Of a stretch of DNA of 64,000 nt, positions 50,301 through 62,034 are shown piece by piece (within the stretch, counting starts at the first letter, position 1; the number at the start of each line of letters is the position of its first letter). Origin of the DNA: Casuarina equisetifolia (Eukaryota; Streptophyta; Magnoliopsida; Fagales; Casuarinaceae); assembly GCA_028551475.1 (NCBI GenBank), contig CM052358.1, positions 9,717,938-9,781,937 on the forward strand, read 5' to 3'. The translations under genes were made by a program, and so were the position numbers. Under the pieces are notes generated by a model, which had not been told where the DNA came from, did not search any database, and saw nothing but the letters and a program-made list of their open reading frames with translations.

Positions 50301-52302
50301 TTGTCCAAAAAAGTAGAAGAACTACTAGAGTAGAGTCTAACTTAATAGAATTTAGAAGAGAAATCAGAATAAAAATGACTAAAAGGGGGAAAAGAAGTAT
50401 ATCATAGTAGTATTAATTGTTTAGAAGAAGATAAAATACTATAGGTGGGCACAAGGAGTGATAGGTAGCTACATAGTGGTTAAAAAGGAAAGGAACCCAT
50501 GCATAGTATTAAGACCATTGAGGGGAGTAAAGGAAATAAAGAAGAAACTTACCAACTATGTGTAGTATCTACATTGGTGCCATTATGGTTGGAATTGATT
50601 AAGGAAAAGGTATGCACAAGGAAGGCATCCTTTTTCACAAAGACAAACTATTCGGCCAAGGATTTCACCTTAATCCTAGTGATTTTTTAGGAGATGCATG
50701 GTGCTACACATGATGGCTATCATAAAACTTTTCAAAAAGTCAAGGCAATGTTTTTTTGGGGTAAAATGAAGCAAAACATTATGGAGTTTGTGAGGAAATG
50801 TAGTATATGCTAAAGGGTTGAATGGGAAAAATACTAAACTAAGTGGATTATTTCAACCAATACCAAAATCATAACAAATTTGGGTTGATATAGCCATAGA
50901 CTTTATTGAAGGTTTACCTACATCCAAGGGAAAATAAGTGATAATTGTAATTATTGATAAACTCTCTAAGTTAGCCCATTTTATTGCATTATCATATCCA
51001 TACACTAATGTTAGTGTGACTTATTCTTTGATAGCATTTTCAAACTTTATATGATGTTGTGCAATATAGTTTGCGACCATGACATGATTTTCACAAATAC
51101 TTTTTAAAAGTAATTGCTTTACCTTTAAAGGTATTAAATTTAATTATTCTACTATACACCACTCAGAAACAAACAAGTAATTAAAGGTAATGAACAAGAC
51201 TTTTGAAGTATATTTAAAATGTTTTAGTTTTGATCAACCAAGGAATGGATGTAATGGTTGTCATGGTCAAAGCTTTATTATAATAGTAATATATATGGAG
51301 TTGCTAATAAGTCACCAATTGAGGTGGTGTATGGAAGGCCTCCACCTACCTTGTTAACTTATTTACCTAAATCTTTGGCTTTGAAATTGGCTGATAAAGA
51401 ACTTTCGACTAGGGATGAAGTATTCAAGGATTTGAAGGAGAGATTGGATTTGACTCAAAATAGAATGAAATAGTACTATGATCAAAAGAGGAAAGAGGAG
51501 CAATTTTTGGTTGGTGACCATGTCTATCTTAAGCTTTAATCATGTAGGGGTACTTTAGTGGCTAAATGTAAGAATTTCAAGATTTCCCAGCTCTACTATG
51601 GCCTTTTTCTTACAAAAGATTGGTAAGTTAGCTTATCACTTGAAACTACTAAAAGGAGCTAGACTGCACAATGTATTTCAAGTTTCCATGCTTAGAAGAA
51701 TGGTGGGAGCTTTGATTCCAATCTAGTTGAAATTGCTATGATATTTGGATAGTGAGGACTCCCTTATTTTGTAGCCTCAAGTAGTTCTAGAATAGCATAC
51801 AAGAAAGAAAAAAAAAATGTAATTTCTGGTTCACTAGAAAGGTCTCTTGGCTCAAGAGGCAATGTGGGAAGATGCAAAGCAATTTGAAGCTTAATTTCCT
51901 TTTTTCAACCTTGGTTACAAGGTTGCTATCAAGGAAGGAGGATCAATTGTTTGCTATGTTAGCTACCTTAGCATCCGCATCACGGAAACATGGCAAGGAG
52001 TAGAGCTCTAAAAGGTAATAAGTTAAAGTGTTGTTTTATATGCGGAGCTAGGTCATTTTGTAAATATGCTTTGGTGTTGGGGTAATAATAGGTTAGCAAA
52101 ATCTAGGTGTTACAAGTAGAAAAGGGGGTTGACGACTTTTGTTTTGGGTCTTTTGCCGAAAAAAAAAAAATTAGTATGAAACCAATTTTCTTGACGTTTT
52201 GGGTTCCCGTAAAAGAATCCTTTATCAAATGTGGATTTTCTATCAAAATTGGACAAAAATCAAGGATTTATACACGGTTTGATTTATTTCTTTATTTTAA
52301 TT
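47329..52302 (+). mobile_element. Ty3/gypsy retrotransposon fossil between the dioxygenase duplicates
   Basis: A plus-strand element of about 5 kb. The 5' LTR remnant (from about 47331) and the 3' LTR (about 51957-52302, starting TGTTAGC) share GGAGTGGAGCTC/GGAGTAGAGCTC and TAGGTCATTTTGTAAATATG-like blocks. A primer-site-like AGTATCAAAG lies near 47634. The order inside is gag (about 47830-48500, with a zinc-knuckle-like region), protease, reverse transcriptase (a YLGHVIFEQGVTVDSNK block at about 49690), RNase H, then integrase (from about 50690, with a NKSPIEVVYGRPPPTLL block near 51310). Integrase after RNase H marks Ty3/gypsy. It is broken by many changes and clearly old, with divergent LTRs. 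A polypurine tract (AAGGAAGGAGGA) precedes the 3' LTR. Confidence 0.85.
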
Positions 52303-53799
52303 AGGAGTGCAATATTAATTATGAAAAAACTATATCAAAGGATTATAATTGGATTATTAGAGCCTTAAAAAGCAAAAAAATTACAACAATTATGTTGAGT
52401 GTGTTCTTTAAAACTATAATACACTATATTTGTAATGAAAGAAATGATAAAAGATTAAATGGTCAAAACTTAGAGAATACTACCATTGTTGTTAAGATTT
52501 AGAAGAATGCAAGAAGTAAAATCATATTAATTAAAACATATTGATTGCAATAAGTATTTGTAAGAGTCCTAAAATTTTGTAAAAGCCATTTTTGAGCCTA
52601 AGTGATAGATGATTGATTGAATTGTTTTATATTATAAATTTTGAGATATATAAAATACATGACAATTCATCAAAAAAAGATCTTAAGAGCAAAGTCAAAT
52701 GCCGTGTGAGCCACTTGTTTTTTTCTGATGGTTAGAACGGTTATGGTATTGGTATTCTCCTAAGATAATAGGCGGCCGAGGGAGGGGATGGACGTCGATA
52801 CAAAAGTGGATGAGATGGTACAAAAGACAACTTTTTCTTTCCCATTGCCCCTCTTGAAGAGGTGAGGAATATATAAGCTCAAATCCATTCACAAACCTAT
52901 CCAATAGTTGACTAGGGACAGTGTGGTCCTTCACATCCACTCCAAAACTCGACAAATTGGAGGCCGAAAATATCTAACTTGATGGTGAAGGCAAAAGGAA
53001 ATAAAAAAAGAAAAGAAAAAACAAAAGGATGGAAAGTAGAGGGAAAAGAGGAAGATAGATTCACCAGGTGACCCGATACACCTCATCTTCTTTACTTCAG
53101 CTTGTAGGGGTTTCCGCAGCGGGAGAAACCATCGGCTGCTTTCGTCTGTAATACTTCGTTGTAATTGGTCTATCTCCAGAATGCCAAGTGTTATGGTGGA
53201 GACAATTTCTTTGTCTGCGACAATACCACATCAAAACACTAGGAACTAGAAGACGACAGACATTTCCTTTTACAGCTGGTACGCCAAACCAGCGTGGCCT
53301 CCAAAAACCAACAGCTGGTACGTAGAGAAGCCTCAACACGAAGGTAAACATGGCGATGTTCAATTTCATCCCGCCACGTATGCTTCTCAAGAAGGTAGTC
53401 CAGGTTCAGTATCTGGCCATCACCTTTTGCAACCCTAGCCGACTCATCTTGTGAATATCTTACCAGTTTATCAAATGACCGAAGACCAATTCCGTTGAAC
53501 CGAGACTCGTCATCAACACGTGTCGCATGATTGATGTGACAACTTGGTCAGCAGCCGCGTTCCTCACTCGCCTGCACTTTCCCTCCCCATGTGGGTGAGA
53601 TTCTTGTATCAACCTATCGGGACCCACTCTTCCTGGAATTTTCCGACCGTAAGGTTTGAGTTCTGCGGCGCAAAAGTCAACAGCTCATTCTCTTTGAGAA
53701 CACAAAGGCCGTTGATAATCGCAATCAGAAATACATTGTAACTGTAGTACCGAGAATGAGAAGCGGGTCTACTGACAGGATCTATTGAATATTCCAGCT

Positions 53800-53808
53800 T
53801 ATAAATAG
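53800..53808 (+). promoter_or_regulatory. TATA box of dioxygenase gene 2
   Basis: TATAAATAG, 70 bases before the ATG, in the same context as in gene 1 (GAATATTCCAGCT before it). Confidence 0.7.
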
Positions 53809-53869
53809 GGAGATCCCACTAGTTGAAGGAGTACATCTTCTCAGAGGGAAAAGGACAAAGTTTGAGAAA

Positions 53870-55462
53870 ATGGAAGGTGAGGGTGACTGCTCCAGTTCTT
53901 CCTTTACAAGTGCAAAGGCGCTCACCGACGCTGGGGTACCTCATGTGCCTCAACGCTACATTCTTCCTCCTCCACAACGCCCAAAACCCGATCACGTAAA
54001 CCACTCCTTTTTCACCCTTCCCACTGTGGATCTCTCTTCCTTACAGAACCCTTCCCTTAGGTCTCAGACAATCGATGAAATTCGGATTGCTTGCAAAGAA
54101 ATCGGGTTCTTTCAGGTCTATGAATACTACTGTGTTCTTTACGTTTGTTAGTGTTTCCGAAGATTACATGATGTAAAAGACGTTGTTCATAGAGGAATAG
54201 CTTATTTACGTATAATTATGATGCATGCATGCATGCATGCATTACATGAGATGCTGCATAATTAAATTCATGCTAAAAAACTATGTTTCAGGTGGTTAAC
54301 CATGGAATTCCTGCTTCCGTCATCAAAGATGCCCTGAATGCTGCGGCCGAGTTCTTCAACTTGGCTATGGAGGAGAAAATGTTTTATGCATCTGAAAACG
54401 TTCACGAGCCTATCAGATATGGAACAAGTGTGAACCATGGTAAGGATGGAATCCACTTCTGGAGAGACTTCATTAAGCATTACTCCCACCCACTTTCAAA
54501 ATGGATCCATCTATGGCCATCGAATCCTCCAAGTTACCGGTAAGCAACCTAGCTCTTTTAGACCCTAAATATTTGTGCTGCTATTTTGTCTTAAAGATCT
54601 CCTCAGGTATATCAAGTTGAAGCTTCTTTTCAAACCTTCAGATAAACAGAAGGCAAGCTTTTAAGATCTAAAGCAAGACAAGTCTTTGTAGAAGTTCTCT
54701 CTCATTTTAATATCAGCAACTTCAACCAAAAAATCATACCAGCAAAAACAAGAATGAAGTGGGAGTGATTTTTGTTTCCAATAAGGGCTTGCTTTCTTTT
54801 GCGCACCCTAGCTGCAAGTTTTTACTTCGGTGTTGCTTATTTGATCCAACTATTCAAACATTTTAAACCATCCTTCTCAATTTCATAGGGAAAAGATGGG
54901 AAACTATGCAAAGGCGGTGCAAGTTCTACAAAAACAACTAATGCAGCTTGTGCTAGGAAGCTTAGGGCTAAACCCTAATTACTTACAAGATGAAGTTGAA
55001 AATGGCTCGCAAGTCCTGGCTGTCAACTGTTATCCAGCAAGTCCCGAACCAGAGCTCACGTTGGGCATGCCACCTCACTCAGACTATGGCTCCCTAACCA
55101 TTGTACTTCAAAGCAGTCCGGGCCTACAAATCATGGACCATAACCAGAATTGGCTCTCAGTTCCTGTTGTTGAAGATGGTCTTATAGTTCAGTTGGGAGA
55201 CCAAATGGAAGTAATGAGCAATGGTCGATACAAGAGTATCGTTCATCGAGTGACTGTCAATTCACAGATGAAGCGGATTTCAATAGCAAGTCTTCACAGT
55301 TTGGCTTTGGACAAGAAAATGGGGCCGGCGAAGGAGCTCGTGGACAGAGAGCATCCGGCGTCCTATGAAGAATTTAGCTTCAAAGATTTCCTGGACTACA
55401 TCTCAAACAATGATATCACGACTGGCCAAAGGTTCATTGACACCCTGAAGAAAAATGCATGA
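53870..55462 (+). CDS. 2-oxoglutarate/Fe(II)-dependent dioxygenase, DMR6/F3H-like, copy 2
   Basis: Three exons, 53870-54115, 54292-54539 and 54889-55462, encode 355 residues, the same length and phases as copy 1. The catalytic His228, Asp230 and His284 are kept. The RxS motif is Arg294-Ile-Ser296 in place of Arg-Phe-Ser. Exon 3 differs from copy 1 at about ten residues, for example Cys to Ser in NCYPA(C/S)PEP, Leu to Val in TI(L/V)LQ and Ile to Met in GDQ(I/M)EV. Exon 1 changes cluster in the variable segment after RYILPP. Both copies appear active; small shifts in substrate choice are possible but not shown. Confidence 0.95.
54221..54242. repeat. (ATGC)n repeat in intron 1 of dioxygenase gene 2
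   Basis: About five ATGC units; copy 1 has fewer (near 44383-44396). A useful length difference between the paralogues. Confidence 0.9.
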
Positions 55463-58107
55463 AAAATGCGCACCCTTGGTTCCTTTCCGTACCCTTTATC
55501 GTTTGCTTTAAGTTGTCTCTATGAGGTCCATACTTCAAGCGCATATGTAGCCAATGCTGACCTTATCTCCAATAAAAGTTGAGCTGGTTGAAAATCCAAT
55601 CTAGTGATCAGACTCGTAAAGTCCGTTAACATCTTTTTGACATGTGCTTACTACATCTTTTTTGACATGTGCTTACTCCCCAAGTTTCTCCCGACACGAA
55701 ATCGAGTTCAACATAACTTTAAGTTGTCCCTCCCCTCGCCAAAGTCTATTCTTGCTTACAAGGTACTGCCTTTCGTCCCTCAATCCCCAAATGTATTTTT
55801 ATAATTAGAATCTACCTTCACATCTCCTGTAACGACAATGACCTTATCGGGAATCCTAGTGTAAAAGTTTGCAAATAAGACACACAAGCATATATAATAA
55901 AAAAGAGTAACAACAAGAGATCTTTCTTCGTTTCCTTCTGCAAAGGAAAGTCCTTCTGACTAAAGCATTTTCCTTCACACTGGTATTTCAGCACAAATGT
56001 AAACCAAAGGGTGCAGCTAAACGGCTTGATCTCCACGGGGAACTGCAGTTCTGCCTCAGTCACAAGTACTACTTATTTCCTTTCCTTGGGTAACAGATAA
56101 TACCCTTTAACTCCTCCAAAACCTTTTTGCATCTGTGGCACACGTAATTTATTGACTTTAACCTTTAAATTGGAAACAAACCCATTAGTGATCGGAAACT
56201 CCAACATTTACATTTCCAATCCAGTGATCTTTAGACACCAACCAGAATATGCCGATAGGGACAAGCACTTCATTTTTCACAGAAATCTCAGTAATTTCTA
56301 AACTTCACTAGCAAAAAGGAAGCTTGAATGCCTCCTCAGATAATCAAGAGGGATTTGAATGCCTCATCTCAACTTAAAATGAAATCGGACCATCAAACTA
56401 ATCTTCATTGTTTTTAATCTTCCTTAAGAACAATGAAGATTAAAAAAAAGTTTATAGCAAACTTCATAATTCAATACATGTTCGTATCGAAAACTTCCAA
56501 ATGGACTATATTTGGCATCCAATATTCCGACGGGGGGTTAATTGCTGAGATTCAAACTGATTACCCAACTTGCACTAAAGGAAAAAATGATTCAATTGAA
56601 GTTCTATTTAAAGAACGAGTTTTAGGTTTAATGTAAAACTTAACAGGATTTGATTAACACTCAAATGGAAGTGCTTACATATTGACAGTAGACTCACATT
56701 TCGTCGTCCCTTCCCTTAAAGTCTCCGTAACAAGAGCGGCCCGCGTTTTTCTTTCTCCGTACTCCTCAATTTCCATGGAAGCCCCCTTCTCTGCGTTTCA
56801 GAGAGCAAAGAGGCACTTCTCCTGACAACAGGAGCTATTTCCGTATGTGGAAGTAACAGCTCAGTCCTTCATGCAACAGCAATCTGACTGCCTTCCTTAA
56901 GTGGGCCCAAAAAAAGTAACCATCCACGCCGCACGTTTTTCTTCTTAAAACGTCTACGGTATATTTGCTCATATTTTCTTGCCTTAGGGCATCAATTGAT
57001 GAATGCTCACATGAGATCTTTGGTTAATCTACGATTGAATTTTAAATTTATTTTTCCAAAAAATGTATTGTTAGTTATCTGGATATATGATAAAAAGAAA
57101 GATTGTCAATTATTTGATTAGAAATGGTTCAAGAATTTGTCAATGACAAGGTATCTTCGTCTCAGTACAACCTTTGTCAATGAATGGAAGGCATCTCCTA
57201 ATTGAGATGTGCCACGTCTGCAGTTAGTCAACTCAGACCATTTAATTGGTGTTGAGTTCTACATGTAAGACTGTCTTTTGAAATATATAGCTGCATGTGC
57301 TATCTGGATATCCATGACACATCGCCTATATATGACTTGCCGCGTCACTTTCAACGCAGAAGGTACGGTACGTGTCTCTTTGGTGAGAACCAGAGTGCCT
57401 GCATGTCAAGCGAAGCTACTGGCCATGAACGTAACACGCTGTGATGCTTGGCTGTGAGTTAAACTTGGTTCATCTGGGAAAGATCATTGCATGCATTGTA
57501 GCTAAACTTGGCTGGGGAAAAGAACAGATTTGTGCATTTGGATGAAGTTATAACAACAGAACACAAAAACTCATTACATGTTAAGCTACAACACGACAGC
57601 CTCCAAATGTTTTTACTTTCCAACAGGTGGATATGCAGGGTTGGATCTGATGCTTAAGACCTTCAATATTTAAGCAATCAAGGAAAAATAAAAATAAATT
57701 GGAAATTTTCAAAAGATGCATAATAGTTCCTTACCTTGGCCATAAGAAGCATCAAAAACATAAAAAAGCAGCAAAAATGGTTCATTTTAGAAAATCTTCA
57801 ATGTTATCTAAAACATTTGTAGTACTCTTATGAAAATACAAACTAAAATTGTGGGATGTCACCAATAGCACCTCCCCAAACCATAGTAATTTATGACTTG
57901 GTCTTGGTTTCCAAACTTAGCTGGTGCCTAATTTTGGGTCCATACTTCAATTATGGCTGGTGGATTAGTTTTAGAGTGATAAATTTTGCTACAAAGTTAA
58001 ACATAAATTGCACGTACCTTTATATTGGTGGAAACTTGAGTGATTCTACCCTAGAATCTTTGTGTTATATTTCTAAGAAAAAAACAAAACTTCTGAAATT
58101 AGAAGGA

Positions 58108-58363
58108 ATACGATTTTTTTTCATATTATTCTCTTAGATAATCAATAGTTCTAAAACTTCGCAATTATGAAAATTGATGTTTTCTAATCGCTTAATCTCA
58201 TGTTAACATAAATAACATATATTATCTTTCAACAACTTACGAAATAAAATGGAACTTGATTTTTCATATTATTCTCTCATATAATCAATATTTTCAAATT
58301 TTCAAAATTATGCAAATTAATGTAATCTAATTAATTTAATTTTATGTTAACATAAATAACACT
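58108..58363. repeat. Two-copy tandem repeat, period about 146-150 bp
   Basis: Two diverged segments start near 58108 and 58257. Each runs from TTTTCATATTATTCTC through an AATCAATA stretch to TTATGTTAACATAAATAAC or CATGTTAACATAAATAAC. AT-rich and non-coding. Confidence 0.65.
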
Positions 58364-59892
58364 GAATATTACAACGAAAACTAAGGAAACAATAATCATT
58401 AAATTCTCAAGAAAAAAAGAAATTTTCATGTAGACAGCGATCAAATCATCCAACAAAGTTGACAAGAAATTCTTAAGTGTTCAAAAAACAAATGTCTTGA
58501 ATTAAGGATAATAACGAAATTTTCGGCAAGTATGTTGCTAATTAAATGATCACAAATGTCAAGTGTAATCCTTTTGTGGAAGTATTTTTTGACAGGTTGT
58601 TGAACGATATAGTCAAAAAAAAAAATATTTGATCTTGAAGTCAGGGCCTCAATTAGAGGAACCACCATGCCTTGGAAAGAATATGAAGAAAAAAAAAATC
58701 CAAAATATGGTTGATTAGAGTAATAGGTACTCTAACTATAGAATTGAAGGTTTGCCGGTTTATTGGGATTATGGAACTGGTATTTCAAATCTTTTTGTCA
58801 AAATTATGAAGCAAACATTCACCCACAGCAAATTGTGGGTACATTTGTTTATAAAAAAAGAAATGGAAAAACTGTGGCTGCATATTAGTATTTATTTTGT
58901 AGGGGTGCTTCTAAGTTTTTGCCTGTGCTTAATGTTTTCCAATTCTACTAAATATCATATAAGAAAGAACCTGTTAGAATTGTGAGTTTCGTTGATTGTT
59001 TCATCAAAGGTATTGGGTCAGAATCCCCTCTTTACTACCAAGGATTCCACTATTCTTAATGAATAATATAAACACAATTGATTAGTAAACAATACAGGAA
59101 CAATATCTTCATAATTTTCATATTTATAGACATAGAAGATATAATCACATGTTCATTGCATTCTCAAGATTTTAGCAACAGACGGAGAAGATTTCTTTCC
59201 ATATCATTGAAGCTTAATGGATGGATAAAAGATTAGATCACTATGATAATACAGATGAAAACTATTAGAAGTTTGTAGAAAGAATCTTAAAAATTGAACT
59301 TCAGGGGTATAGTATTTAGAACATACAATCGTTTGAAAAGATAGAGAGGAGACAAGATCCATTTGAAGGAGTTTCTTCGATCAATTTGGAAATTATAGAC
59401 AAAGGTATGCCTTTGAGTAAATTTTTCTGATCACCGTTTATCAGCAACATCACCTTCAGTAAAATCGAAAAAGAGAAACAGTTATGATCGAAAGGAAAAC
59501 GGAGAGAATCCCAATAATAGAGCACCAGAGAGACAATCTAAAGATCACATCATTGTGGCCCTTCGGCATGCATTTCAACGAACTGCTTGTGAGCATTAAA
59601 CATCTAAAATTAACTTACCTGGTAGAATTGAAAAGGACAGTGTAGCGAGGTTTTCAAATTGATGAATATGCCGCTGAGGGAGCATGTAAGAATAGCAGCA
59701 GCAAAAACGCTGACTACAGAGTTGCATACATACTGAGATCATGTTTCCCAATACCAACGGAAACAACAAATTAAGTGGAATGACAATCTCCGTTAATCCT
59801 GTGTTATGCCTTGGTGACTGATAATTAAAGTAAAGGGCTTCCCACATATGAGATAACTTGGTATATATAGCCGTGTTATGTCCCCCACTCTT

Positions 59893-59914
59893 GTCTCTCT
59901 CTCTCTCTCTCTCT
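59893..59914. repeat. (TC)n microsatellite
   Basis: About eleven TC units followed by GCATGCGTGCATGAGTGCG. Confidence 0.9.
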
Positions 59915-59934
59915 GCATGCGTGCATGAGTGCGT

Positions 59935-61450
59935 CTACGAGCGTAATCTGCAAGTAGAAAACTGAGTTCTTTTATACGAAATGGCAAAGGGGTCTGGATA
60001 TTCTCTTTCGGCTACGGTATACTGCTTCATTCGTTTTTCAAAACTGTGGATTCCGCCGGTTTCCAACGTTCGGTGTTCGAAATCAGATTCATTCTTTGGT
60101 GGCTGGATATCTGAAAGCGACGAGAAATACAGCAGTGCCAGATTAATGGTTTTGGCTTCCACTCCCATTAAGTGAATGGGTTGGCAAGTCGGTTTGTCGC
60201 GATCCGAACAAACGAGGAAACAGAAAAACCGGCTGCAACTAAGCAGGATTGCTGTTTTTGAGATTCATGGATCGGTAATGGTGGTGTCATACTTCTCACA
60301 TGGGGCAGTTTTCTTAGCTATACCGGATAGATGACAAAATAAAGGCAAGTTTTTCCGAACACAAACACGGGGGCAGTAGACGTTGGCGTCCCAGCTTTGA
60401 GTTTTTGGTCTTTTGCGTCCCCTTCAATGCCTCTTGTCTCGAACAAATACAAAACGAATCAGATGACGGAGCCGCAAGACCCAAAAGTTGGTTTTCAGGG
60501 TCCGAAACTCTTTGAATATATGATGCCGGTGAGTTAAGAAACGGGCTTAATCCTCTTAAAAAAGGCCTTGTAAGAAGTAAGAATATCATTACTAATAAAG
60601 TTGAAAAATTCGGCATCCAAGATGGACAATGCCTGCGCCCATGTCTTATTGGGGCAGCTGGTGTCTTGCTCCCTGTAGCAGGAAGAGAAAAGCCAAAAGA
60701 AGTTTTCTGTTTGCATTACTGCTCATAAATGGAAAAAAAAAAGGTACCTCCGGCAAATACATTTTAAAGCTAGCTGGCGTATTGCCTTCGGCCGACGGCG
60801 GGCGACAGTACATATCCCTTGGACGATCCAGAATTTGGCGATGACGATTCTGACGTTGCATTGCTTGTTGCCTAACATAGTGGACGGTTCCTCCCTAACC
60901 CGACGTGGCTAGAACGTACCACGGTGGAAGTTTTTGTTGCTTCTTCTTCTACAGTTCTTCCTCAGCTCTCGTTGTTGACATGCATGACTGGGCAGCGCCT
61001 TTCCTTTGTTCTTGTAATATTTTTTACTGATTTGCGTTTATAATCAACCGATTCTTTAATGCAAACCGCAGCAATTGTTTGCCATGTTATTTGATTCTTG
61101 CACCTATTCAGAAAGTCTCCATTTAGAGCACAGCAATTTTCCGAAACCAGTGAACCAAGTTTTATGTGGATTAAACTGCAGAGACAGCAAGCAAGCATTA
61201 TTTGCTTTGGACTTCACCTGGCCTTGAAGCAACGCTGCTTTGCAATTTACATTCTTTGGTGTCTTTTGTGGGAAACAGTTTCCCGGATCTCTTTTACAGG
61301 TCTGGGATTTGAATCTAACACACACAAAGTCAGCAGCCAGCCCATCCTTTGGACAAAAGGTGCAGAACATGATCCAAAGATTCGCAGGTCATGGGTTCAC
61401 AAAAAAATGGAAACCAATAAAAAAAAATTTAAAAAAAAAAAAGGGTAACC
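59935..61450. other. Unresolved pocket with open frames on both strands
   Basis: Base composition is less AT-rich than the surroundings, and several frames of 60-116 codons overlap on both strands. None is a known family. Two are worth noting. A plus-strand stretch at 60774-60875 ends YPLDDPEFGDDDSDVALLVA before a stop, like an acidic C-terminus. A minus-strand stretch at about 60671-60537 reads EQDTSCPNKTWAQALSILD and follows an acceptor-like TGCTACAG. The pocket ends in A-rich runs at 61416-61443. It could be a small unknown gene, a non-coding RNA gene or a gene relic. Confidence 0.2.
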
Positions 61451-61882
61451 AACTGAATGAAGTGTTAGGTTTCTTTTCTCTCTTAATATTTCTACTTAAA
61501 GGGTTTTAAGAATCAATGAACAAGAATCTTAATTGGAACGATATTGCAATTATGCCATAAAGGAACTAAGAGTTCTTTTTACTTTTTTTAAGTTGAAAAA
61601 ACAAACAACTCTTTTATGTATCAATTAGGTATGTAGATGGTTAGTCATCATCTTTTTCTTTTTAGTGAAATCATTTGTTTTTTATTTATGTTAGTCCAAA
61701 TAAAGACACCTTAGTAGTATCGGAGAACTTTATTACATGGAAGGTTAGATTTGGGTCTTCCTTCCCCTAATAAATTTCTAATAAATCCCTTAAATCTTCC
61801 TACTGGTAAAAAAAAAAAAATTATAAAAAAATGATTAACTTAGGCTTTAAAAAAAAAAAAAAAAAAAGATAACCCGGGTCCT

Positions 61883-61902
61883 CCGAGTCCGAGTCCGAGT
61901 CC
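61883..61902. repeat. (CCGAGT)3 hexanucleotide repeat
   Basis: Three CCGAGT units just before the RABD gene, after a poly(A) run at about 61849-61867. Probably in or near the promoter or 5' leader. Confidence 0.85.
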
Positions 61903-62034
61903 AACCCGTCACAAGTCCCGGGCTTTCATCTTCTTTCAGCCCTGAACTAGTCTTCACCACTTGTTCTTTTCGCCATTCCTCTTCTGCTGCATTTCCCACT
62001 CTGATACCATCACAATTATCCATCGCTTTCAGCC

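Larger units (their letters stand above)
52303..57043. repeat. Tandem segmental duplication, unit 2 (dioxygenase)
   Basis: Same order and orientation as 40148-47328. It lacks the LTR element, its 129-bp repeat and the 3' insertion, so it shows the arrangement before those insertions. The left edge abuts the gypsy LTR. Confidence 0.9.
57044..59934. other. AT-rich intergenic region
   Basis: No recognised gene. It contains a two-copy tandem repeat near 58108-58363 and a (TC)n tract at its right end. Short frames on both strands show no family signature. Confidence 0.45.

Noticed and set aside
57856-58137. Plus-strand frame of 93 codons
   Set aside because: Low-complexity AT-rich translation with no family signature, in a repeat-bearing region.
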